Source: Oscillatoria sp. FACHB-1406 (GTDB lineage: Bacteria; Cyanobacteriota; Cyanobacteriia; Cyanobacteriales; Spirulinaceae). From it: 64,000 bases of DNA. Numbering within the stretch: position 1 is the first letter of the stretch; every line of letters starts with the position of its first letter. The notes below the pieces were generated by a model that had not been told where the DNA came from, did no database searches, and worked only from the letters and a program-made list of their open reading frames with translations. A program made the translations under genes and the position numbers. The stretch covers positions 1-64,000 of the forward strand of contig NZ_JACJSM010000003.1 in NCBI RefSeq assembly GCF_014698145.1, written 5' to 3'. Of the stretch, positions 1 to 6,215 are shown one piece after another.

Positions 1-76
1 CGCATCCAATTGTCCGGCGCAATATTTGTTCTTGCTCGGAGGTTGGGTAAAAACGGTAGCGGTAGGCTTTTTCCAT
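1..76 (-). CDS. tnpB: TnpB-type transposon protein, N-terminal 25 codons only (cut by window edge)
   Basis: Reading leftwards from an ATG at 74-76, the first 25 codons give a protein beginning MEKAYRYRFYPTSEQEQILR and continuing RTIGC before the window ends. This is the typical start of the OrfB/TnpB family of IS200/IS605 and IS1341-type elements, the RNA-guided nucleases related to Cas12. Only the first part of the N-terminal helix-turn-helix-like region is visible, so intactness, the RuvC residues and the zinc finger cannot be judged. The two hairpins at 107-135 lie where the left end of such an element should be. No tnpA (Y1 transposase) is visible on this side. Confidence 0.85.
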   Translation of the reverse strand, partial: MEKAYRYRFYPTSEQEQILRRTIGC

Positions 77-96
77 GTTTCACATTGTACTATAGT

Positions 97-135
97 CTCT
101 GTAAAGCCGTGCTAGAAGCACGGGGTCTCAGACCC
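97..135. repeat. Double hairpin, probable left end of the IS200/IS605-type element
   Basis: A conserved lead (CTCTGTAAAGCCGT, 97-110) runs into a 6-bp hairpin (107-112 with 118-123, loop TAGAA). A second hairpin follows, 123-135 (GGGTC TCA GACCC), and then an AT-rich stretch. The block sits just upstream of the tnpB start, as expected for the subterminal palindromes that IS200/IS605 transposases recognise. A related block occurs at 34877-34993. It could also act as a terminator or leader structure. Confidence 0.55.
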
Positions 136-211
136 AATTTTTCGATGACGCTCGCGCCGCATCCAGCGTAAGCTAAATAGCTAGTTATTGCGATCTGAAT
201 CTATCGAAGCG

Positions 212-1072
212 ATGAAAAAATTCTTACTTGCCTTATTTATCCTGCCCTTGCTGCTTTCCTTTGCCCTGGAATCTTTTCATCCAGCGGTTTCAGAAGTAAC
301 CCATCCCCACACGACAGCAGCCTCAGAAATGGAGAACATCCATACAGAGACAGTCGAGTATCGTCAAGGAAATACCATTCTTGAAGGCTACCTTGCCTAT
401 AATCATAAGCTCGATAAGCCTAGTCCAGGCGTGATGATTGTTCACGCTTGGAAGGGTTTGGGCGAGTACGAAAAACGGCGAGCGCGTCAGCTAGCAGAAA
501 TGGGCTACGTTGCTTTTGCTGCTGATATTTATGGTAAGGGGATTCGCCCACAAAGTAATGAGGAAGCGGGCAAACAAGCGGGGATTTATCGCAGCAACCG
601 CCCGCTTCTGCGCGATCGCGCGAATGCGGGTTTACAAGTCCTGCAACAGCATCCCCTCGTCGAGGACGACAAAATCACCGCGATCGGTTACTGTTTCGGC
701 GGCGGCACTGTGCTAGAGTTGGCGCGAAGCGGTGCGCCGGTTGCGGGTGTAGTGAGTTTTCACGGCAATCTAGACACGCCTAACCCCGCCGATGCAAAAA
801 ATATTCAGGGCAAAGTTTTAGTATTGCACGGAGCGAACGATCCCCTCGTACCCCCGGCACAAGTGCAAGCATTCGTTCAAGAAATGCGCGACGCGGAAGT
901 AGACTGGCATATGACGATGTACGGTAATGCCGTTCACAGTTTCACCGAGCCGGAAGCGGGTGACGATCCGTCGAAGGGGACGGCTTATAATGCAAAGGCC
1001 GACAGACGTTCTTGGCAGGCAATGCAAGACTTTTTTAAAGAAATCTTTGAAATGCCTGCATCTAACTCCTAA
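212..1072 (+). CDS. Secreted dienelactone hydrolase family protein
   Basis: Alpha/beta hydrolase of the dienelactone hydrolase family, 286 aa. The start at ATG 212 is preferred over an upstream TTG at 188 because MKKFLLALFILPLLLSFALE makes a clean signal peptide. The nucleophile is Cys161 in GYCFGGG, and Asp210 (HGANDPLVP) and His242 (AVHSF) complete a Cys-Asp-His triad typical of the family. The likely place of action is the periplasm. Family members hydrolyse lactones and small esters; the true substrate here is unknown. The gene stands alone, with a strong hairpin 40 bases after the stop. Confidence 0.9.
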   Translation: MKKFLLALFILPLLLSFALESFHPAVSEVTHPHTTAASEMENIHTETVEYRQGNTILEGYLAYNHKLDKPSPGVMIVHAWKGLGEYEKRRARQLAEMGYVAFAADIYGKGIRPQSNEEAGKQAGIYRSNRPLLRDRANAGLQVLQQHPLVEDDKITAIGYCFGGGTVLELARSGAPVAGVVSFHGNLDTPNPADAKNIQGKVLVLHGANDPLVPPAQVQAFVQEMRDAEVDWHMTMYGNAVHSFTEPEAGDDPSKGTAYNAKADRRSWQAMQDFFKEIFEMPASNS

Positions 1073-1110
1073 TATATTGGATTGAGCAAGTACAGTTCTA
1101 TGTTCCGAGG

Positions 1111-1139
1111 ATGGCATTAGAGGAGCGTGCCTCTGCCAT
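1111..1139. terminator. Hairpin downstream of the dienelactone hydrolase gene
   Basis: ATGGC (1111-1115) pairs with GCCAT (1135-1139), and AGAGG (1119-1123) with CCTCT (1130-1134), leaving a three-base bulge. The hairpin lies 39 bases after the stop codon. There is no clear T-run, so it may work in 3'-end stabilisation rather than as a classic terminator. Confidence 0.5.
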
Positions 1140-1141
1140 TC

Positions 1142-1198
1142 TTGGCAAAGTCTGTAAAACTGAAAGTATTGATGGGTGGGCGCTGCCCACCTTGCCAA
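1142..1198. repeat. Nested inverted repeat, MITE-like palindrome
   Basis: Outer arms TTGGCAA (1142-1148) and TTGCCAA (1192-1198) enclose a perfect inner hairpin GGTGGGC GCT GCCCACC (1175-1191). It has no coding content and looks like one of the small dispersed palindromic elements frequent in cyanobacterial intergenic DNA. Confidence 0.5.
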
Positions 1199-1258
1199 AT
1201 GTCCTAAAATATGGCGTAGCGCTGTATCTTTGCTGCTGAAAGATTCAGGACTAAAAAA

Positions 1259-1627
1259 ATGATTGAATATCAAAGAAATTCAGACAATAATATTATTAAA
1301 ATTGTTGTCGAAGGTAAAATTACTGAAGAGGATTTTAATGAGGTCGTTTCTCAATTAAAAATCGATTTGGAGAAGCATTATAAATTACGGGTGCTTGAGG
1401 AAGTCCGACATTTTGAAGGGATCGATCCGATCGCACTTTGGAAAGATATCCGCTTTGGTTTCGCTCATCTCAACGATTTTACTCATGCTGCTTTGGTTGC
1501 CGATGCTATATGGATGCGATCGCTAACAGAAGCCTTCGGTTCTCTCTTTCCGAGCGGTGTCAAAGTTAAAGCTTTTGAACCCTCGCAAATTGAGGAAGCT
1601 CAAAACTGGCTGGCAAACGCTCATTGA
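1259..1627 (+). CDS. SpoIIAA-like / STAS-fold protein
   Basis: A 122-aa cytoplasmic protein matching the SpoIIAA-like family (bacterial STAS-fold proteins formerly grouped as DUF3478). Recognisable parts are the opening beta strands (VVEGKITEEDF), the central segment with DPIALWKDIRFGFAHL, and the closing VKVKAFEPSQIEEAQNWL helix. Family members are thought to bind lipids or act as regulatory modules, but no reaction is established. The ATG at 1259 follows an AGGA 10 bases upstream. It is encoded alone between the hairpins at 1111-1198 and a convergent gene. Confidence 0.8.
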   Translation: MIEYQRNSDNNIIKIVVEGKITEEDFNEVVSQLKIDLEKHYKLRVLEEVRHFEGIDPIALWKDIRFGFAHLNDFTHAALVADAIWMRSLTEAFGSLFPSGVKVKAFEPSQIEEAQNWLANAH

Positions 1628-1659
1628 AATGAAGTCCGAACCGTCAACCCGCTCGAATT

Positions 1660-2694
1660 TCACAATTTACTGTATAACAAAGTCGGATGACTAATATTTT
1701 CTAAGATTTGAACGTCAAAAAGCTCGTTGCAATGCGACTGAAATTTAATCGAACCGAGAACCTTTCCACTATCAATTTTGACAACCCAAACTGCACATTC
1801 TAAAGTTTGTGGATGTCGTTCGATGGGAAGTCCGCGAAACGTTGTACTATCGCGAATTTTTGAGAGTCCGACAAAGGCATAGCGATCGCAAAATGCTAAC
1901 CCTCGCGCAAAACCGGGAAACTCCGCCACGACATCATGCTGCCCGGTTGCCGCATCGACAATAACTAAGCGTCCTCTCCCGGAATCGAGCAACCAAAGGC
2001 GATTATCGTAAACTCGCGGAGAATGCGGCATAGAAAACCCTCGCGCTACTATCTCGCCGCTAGTAACATCGATCGCGCAACCTCCATTAATTTTATCTTT
2101 ACGCCAGCCCTCTACGGCATCGGTTGCCGCCAGCACGGTAACGTATTGAGGCTGTCCGTTAACCATTGCAATTCCGTTTAAATGGCAGCGATCTTCGGCT
2201 TCAAAACTCATTAAAAAAGGCGGTTGCCAGTCGCATTGAAGTAAAGCGTTTGTATTGATAATCGGGCAACTGTTGTCTCTCAACGTTAAGGAAAATAATG
2301 CCGAAAAACGAGTGCTGGTTAACCATAACGTTTCTTCGCCCCAAGCCACCTCACGAACGCCTAAGTCGCCCGTTACAATAGGAGGATGGGGAACAAACCA
2401 AGCCTGACAGCGTTCTGACTCGGAACCTGTCAGGCTGGAATTTTCCCACACAGAGATCGCGCTGCGAGTGCCGACGGCTAGTTTTTCTGGGGTAACGGCA
2501 ATGCCCATAACGCGATCGCTGTGGCGTACAATAGCAGTGAGTTCTCCGGCTTTCGCTCGCAGAACGATTAATTTTCCCGCTTGGTAAGCAGAAATCAATA
2601 GAGAAATCTTTAGCGCCTCCAACAATTTGGGAATGCTGGCACTATAGGTAAAAGAGAGGGGAACGGTTGGGCGATGCTGGGGTTCGGCGAACAA
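1660..2694 (-). CDS. TIGR03032-like protein (beta-propeller-like, function unknown)
   Basis: A 344-aa protein that I match to the TIGR03032/DUF4915 family by its opening (PLSFTYSASIPKLLEALKIS, then LLISAYQAGKLIVLR) and by blade-like segments such as GIAVTPEKLAVGTRSAISVW and HSPRVYDNRLWLLDSGRGRL. Family members are found mostly in cyanobacteria and proteobacteria, sometimes near tyrosine-kinase or surface polysaccharide genes; no activity is known. The start is a TTG at 2692-2694; no ATG fits the conserved N-terminus better. It diverges from the gene at 2708 with only 13 bases between start codons, so promoters must overlap the coding ends. Confidence 0.75.
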   Translation of the reverse strand: MFAEPQHRPTVPLSFTYSASIPKLLEALKISLLISAYQAGKLIVLRAKAGELTAIVRHSDRVMGIAVTPEKLAVGTRSAISVWENSSLTGSESERCQAWFVPHPPIVTGDLGVREVAWGEETLWLTSTRFSALFSLTLRDNSCPIINTNALLQCDWQPPFLMSFEAEDRCHLNGIAMVNGQPQYVTVLAATDAVEGWRKDKINGGCAIDVTSGEIVARGFSMPHSPRVYDNRLWLLDSGRGRLVIVDAATGQHDVVAEFPGFARGLAFCDRYAFVGLSKIRDSTTFRGLPIERHPQTLECAVWVVKIDSGKVLGSIKFQSHCNELFDVQILENISHPTLLYSKL

Positions 2695-2707
2695 GAGTCG
2701 TTGAGAG

Positions 2708-3136
2708 ATGAAAAAATTATATCGGCTAGCGCGTTTGAATGGGCGCGATCGCGTCCTGTTCCTACAAGCGGCTTTCTTACTCGCGATCGTTAAACTGGGA
2801 TTAACCCGGTTTTCCTTTCAAACGCTACACCGCTGGTTAGCTAAAATTTTCTCAAAATCAACGCCAAAATACGTCGTACCTGCTGAAAAAATCCTCTGGG
2901 CGGTTGAAACTGCTAGTCGCAATCTTCCCGGCGGCGCGAAATGCCTCAACCGCGCCCTCGTCGCCCAAACCTTACTCGCCCGACAAGGATACCCCGCCCG
3001 ACTCCGCATCGGCGTTGCGAAAAATGCCTGCGGACAGCTAGAAGCTCATGCTTGGGTTGAAAATGAAGAACGAATTTTAGTCGGGCGCTTGGTTGATGGC
3101 GAGCGTTTTGTTCCCCTCGCCGATTTTGAATTTTGA
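2708..3136 (+). CDS. Lasso peptide B2-like transglutaminase-fold protein (orphan)
   Basis: A 142-aa protein resembling the PF13471 family (lasso peptide biosynthesis B2, transglutaminase-like cysteine protease). The candidate catalytic Cys is Cys79 in GGAKCLNRALVAQTLLARQG, and the His is His114 in LEAHAWVENEERILVG, the spacing and context seen in B2 proteases. The first 45 residues contain a hydrophobic helix (about 17-31). In lasso clusters B2 removes the leader peptide, working with a RiPP-recognition element and an asparagine-synthetase-like cyclase. None of those genes is nearby, so the role is unclear; it may process another peptide. Confidence 0.75.
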   Translation: MKKLYRLARLNGRDRVLFLQAAFLLAIVKLGLTRFSFQTLHRWLAKIFSKSTPKYVVPAEKILWAVETASRNLPGGAKCLNRALVAQTLLARQGYPARLRIGVAKNACGQLEAHAWVENEERILVGRLVDGERFVPLADFEF

Positions 3137-3216
3137 ATAAATAGAAATTGAGCTTCTAAAAGTTAACACTTTGCGCTAAAATATTCATTATTCCCTATTT
3201 ATTGTTCGCTAATATC

Positions 3217-3606
3217 GTGACCCGAAAAGTTATTAAAACCGATCGCGCTCCTGCCCCGGTTGGTCCTTACAATCAAGCGATTGCTGCCAGCGGACAAATG
3301 ATTTTTGTTGCCGGTCAAGTTCCCTTAAATCCAGAGACTGGCGAAGTTGTCGGTGCGGGCGATATTACCCAACAAACGCAACAGGTCATGGCGAACATCG
3401 GAGCAATTCTCGAAGCGGCTGGAGCAACGTTTAAAGATGTTGTCAAAACCAGTGTTTTTTTGACCGATCTTGAAAATTTTGGGGCGATGAATCAAGTGTA
3501 TTCGCAATATTTTGACGAAGAAACAGCCCCCGCGCGTGCTTGCGTTGAAGTTCCTCGACTCCCCAAAGGAGTATGGGTTGAGATTGAATGTATAGCAGTG
3601 ATTTAA
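3217..3606 (+). CDS. ridA: RidA family enamine/imine deaminase
   Basis: A 129-aa RidA/YjgF/UK114 family protein. Members form trimers and hydrolyse reactive 2-aminoacrylate-type enamines and imines made by PLP enzymes. The family signature is complete: VGPYNQAI near the start, VAGQVPLNP, KTSVFLTDL, and the substrate-carboxylate Arg in PARACVEVPRLPKG with Glu in VEIECIAV. The GTG at 3217 (MTRKVIKTDRAPAPVG) matches the usual N-terminus better than the TTG at 3202; no Shine-Dalgarno sequence is obvious. Its stop codon lies six bases from the start of the MITE-like element at 3612. Confidence 0.92.
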   Translation: MTRKVIKTDRAPAPVGPYNQAIAASGQMIFVAGQVPLNPETGEVVGAGDITQQTQQVMANIGAILEAAGATFKDVVKTSVFLTDLENFGAMNQVYSQYFDEETAPARACVEVPRLPKGVWVEIECIAVI

Positions 3607-3611
3607 AACCT

Positions 3612-3764
3612 GCTATAGCGTTTTTCTTTGCGTGAGGTACAGTGCCAAAAATCAAATTGGTAGGGGCGCGGATTTCGAGGCGACCTCGAAATTAAACGCC
3701 GCTCCGTAGGGGCGAATGGTATTCGCCCGCTGGGTGTACCTCATCCATGTAAAAACTGCTATAT
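3612..3764. mobile_element. MITE-like element with about 30-bp terminal inverted repeats
   Basis: The left arm (about 3612-3641) and right arm (about 3735-3764) are imperfect inverted copies: TATAGC (3614-3619) against GCTATA (3758-3763), a T-run against an A-run, and a perfect TGAGGTACA (3633-3641) against TGTACCTCA (3735-3743). Inside is a 9-bp hairpin (about 3669-3689) and a second G/C-rich palindromic patch around 3709-3732. There is no open reading frame. The structure fits a non-autonomous element mobilised in trans by a DDE transposase not seen here. It fills most of the 302-bp gap between ridA and the GH1 gene; the remainder shows nothing recognisable. Confidence 0.65.
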
Positions 3765-3908
3765 ATCCGTGTCGGGGAACTGCTGACTTGCTATCTGTAA
3801 ACTCGACATTAAACTAATTTGTTGCGGTTTGAAGAACAAAGAAGGCTCTAAAAAGTCCCCTTTTAAACCACAATCCAACCTCTGCCCGTCCTGGATATAA
3901 TTGAAGAT

Positions 3909-5435
3909 ATGGAACCTAAGTCAAATTCTTTTCTGTGGGGCGTGGCGACCTCTGGCTATCAAAGCGAGGGCGGCTACAATCAACCCGGACAGCCTCAAAA
4001 TAATTGGGCGGAAATCGAACAACAAGGTAAGGTAATGCGAACGGGTGCGGCAGCAGAGTTTTGGTCGCGCTACGATGAGGATTTCCGACAGTGCGAAGCG
4101 ATGGGACTGAATGCGTTTCGTATGGGCTGGGAATGGGCGCGCATTCAACCTTCGAGCAGCAGCAGCGCGACTCCTGCCCCCGAGTTCGATTTTACAGCAC
4201 TGGATGCTTACGCCGATCGCATTGCTGCCTGCCGATCGCGCGGACTCGAACCCGTCGTCACCTTGCATCATTTTACCCATCCGGCGTGGCTGGGGAACGA
4301 CATCTGGCTGTCGGAAGCGACCCTCGAGATGTTTATCGAGTACGTCCGCACCAGCGTTTTGCACGTCAATCGCCGCTTGTGCGATCGCCATCATCAACCC
4401 CCCGTCGGCTGGTACATTACCATTAACGAACCCAACGTCCTCATTCCCAATACCCATCTCAACGGTCAATTTCCCGGCGGTACGTTGGGGACGGAAGCGA
4501 CGCTGCAAGCTTACGATCTCGTCCTCGCCGCCCACGTTCGCGCTTACCACTGCATCCGCGAGATTTATGAGGCAGAAGGTTGGCATCCGCCCCAGATTTC
4601 GCTTAATACTTATTGCAGCGATCTCTATTGGTTGGATAAGGCGATTTGGGATTTACTAGATTTGGGGGAAAAGGGAATTAAAGCGAAGGAATTTCGCGAT
4701 TATGCCGAAGAGAGCGCGAAGGAGTTAGAGGCGGCGTTGCGGGCGGCGAATTTGCCGTTTCGTCGGGATATTCCTTACCAAATCGGTCGATTTGTGCGTT
4801 GGTTGGCGCACGGATTCGGTCGTCGCGCTTTCGATGGCAAACATTTCACTCGCTATCTGAGTGAGGTGGAACGTTCTCGATATCCGCAAGTGTTTGATTA
4901 TGTCGCGATCGATTATTACGATCCATTTTTAGCCCACAGTTTTCGCCTGCCGCTGTTTTCCGACTTTGAGTTTGAAGTGAAGGATTTTCGCGGCTGGTTG
5001 ATGAGTGGGATTACCAGTAAATGGTGGGATTGGCGAACGTTACCGGAAGGACTGCATTTTTTCTGTTCGTATTATGCGAAGGCATTTCGCGATCGCGCGA
5101 TTTTAATTGCTGAGAATGGTATGGCTTTGCGCCGCAAACCGGATAATAGCATTGCAGCCCATCGGCGCGATCGCATCCGCCGCAGCGAGTTTTTGAAAGC
5201 GCATATCGAACAAATTCAGCGCTTGCTACGCGAAGGCGTTCCCCTTGCCGGTTATATGCACTGGTCGCTGACTGATAATTATGAATGGGGTTCTTATACG
5301 CCGCGTTTTGGCTTATTCTCCATCGATTTTGCCGCCGGAACCGATCGCATTGCCGAAGATCATCTCGGCGATCGTCCTGCGGAAACTTACGCTCGCCTCC
5401 TGCGCGAGACTCGAGCGGAGGGGCTGTGTCAGTAA
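3909..5435 (+). CDS. Glycoside hydrolase family 1 protein (beta-glucosidase-like)
   Basis: A 508-aa GH1 TIM-barrel enzyme without a signal peptide. The N-terminus FLWGVATSGYQSEGG is the classic GH1 start. The acid/base is Glu174 in TINEPN and the nucleophile is Glu402 in LIAENGM; HHFTHPAWL and the late HWSLTDNYEWG and RFGLFSID substrate-binding segments are also present. It should be a retaining enzyme acting on beta-glucosides or beta-galactosides in the cytosol. Plant SFR2, a galactolipid galactosyltransferase, belongs to the same family, so a glycolipid role cannot be excluded. A segment of about 100 residues after the acid/base is less typical. Monocistronic. Confidence 0.9.
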   Translation: MEPKSNSFLWGVATSGYQSEGGYNQPGQPQNNWAEIEQQGKVMRTGAAAEFWSRYDEDFRQCEAMGLNAFRMGWEWARIQPSSSSSATPAPEFDFTALDAYADRIAACRSRGLEPVVTLHHFTHPAWLGNDIWLSEATLEMFIEYVRTSVLHVNRRLCDRHHQPPVGWYITINEPNVLIPNTHLNGQFPGGTLGTEATLQAYDLVLAAHVRAYHCIREIYEAEGWHPPQISLNTYCSDLYWLDKAIWDLLDLGEKGIKAKEFRDYAEESAKELEAALRAANLPFRRDIPYQIGRFVRWLAHGFGRRAFDGKHFTRYLSEVERSRYPQVFDYVAIDYYDPFLAHSFRLPLFSDFEFEVKDFRGWLMSGITSKWWDWRTLPEGLHFFCSYYAKAFRDRAILIAENGMALRRKPDNSIAAHRRDRIRRSEFLKAHIEQIQRLLREGVPLAGYMHWSLTDNYEWGSYTPRFGLFSIDFAAGTDRIAEDHLGDRPAETYARLLRETRAEGLCQ

Positions 5436-6215
5436 GGCTGATTCGCTGGTTATTTGGGGCTATTTGTTACTCGCTTGTCCCGCCCCTCTTCTCTCCAATT
5501 ACCGATCGGGTTTTCAATGCCAAAAACAGCAACCTGTCTAGACTTGCTAAACTTTTCCTCGCTTTAATCGATCTATTTCTCAGAGCCAGCCGGAATGAAA
5601 CATTCCATCGCGTTGCTCCCATGAAATTCAGTTAGAGGAAATCGTAGCTTTCTGGTAGGTTGCTGTTTTGGAGGGTTAACAAGACAGATAGAAAAGGAAA
5701 CAGTATTTTGACCTCTTTACTAATTTGAATTAACCCGCTTTAGGGTCATCTGTCAAGGGAAGAATTTAAGCTTCTCTATTTAATCTAGCACTGTTTTTGG
5801 GGGAGCAAAATATCTGAAATTAAAGTTAATAGTAAGTGAGAGAAACGCCCTAATGAATATAAAGTTTTGTTCGATTCCGGTCGCCTAGGAAGAGAGAAAA
5901 GCTTCAAACCCCCAATCCGACAACGGATTGCAGCGCACAAAAATCCCCAAGCGATATGCGGCTTGGGGAAAGACTGTAAGCAATCGATAAGTGGTAAAGT
6001 AGCAAACCCTCGTGAAAATCTAGTGAATGATGGGCAGTTGTCAGCGATCGCTAACGTTCGCTAGCTGCTGATTTCTCCATCCTCAACTCTCGATGCTCAC
6101 CTTCCTTCCCTCACCCCCTTGCGATAGCTCCCTTCTTCCGAGAAAATGTTGGCCAACGACTAGCACGCCGTACCCCGTAGCGTGTACCCTGTACCCTGTA
6201 CCCTGTAAATCGCAT
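5436..6215. other. 780-bp gene-free region with two tight hairpins (possible structured RNA)
   Basis: No convincing gene is present; the small frames here lack any conserved look. Two strong adjacent hairpins stand out: CAATCCG ACAA CGGATTG (5913-5930) and TCCCCAAGC / GCTTGGGGA with an 8-base loop (5944-5952 with 5961-5969). A TATAAA lies at 5858-5863 but no good -35 box precedes it. The second hairpin is followed by A-rich, not T-rich, sequence on the plus strand; on the minus strand it is followed by a short T-run, so it could terminate leftward transcription. The heptamer repeat at 6183 and the 5' leader of the next gene complete the region. Confidence 0.45.
6183..6207. repeat. Heptanucleotide tandem repeat (TGTACCC), 3.6 copies
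   Basis: Three exact copies of TGTACCC (6183-6189, 6190-6196, 6197-6203) plus TGTA. A degenerate unit (GTACCCCGTA) sits a few bases upstream. It ends nine bases before the ATG at 6216, so copy-number change would alter the leader directly in front of the start. This is the short tandemly repeated repetitive class known from filamentous cyanobacteria. Confidence 0.85.

Noticed and set aside
3921-4586. Long minus-strand open frame inside the GH1 gene
   Set aside because: It lies entirely antisense to a complete GH1 enzyme, has no conserved motif, and reflects the codon bias of the real gene.
5867-6064. 65-codon plus-strand frame in the gene-free region
   Set aside because: It has no ribosome binding site, a composition unlike the neighbouring proteins, and overlaps the two hairpins.
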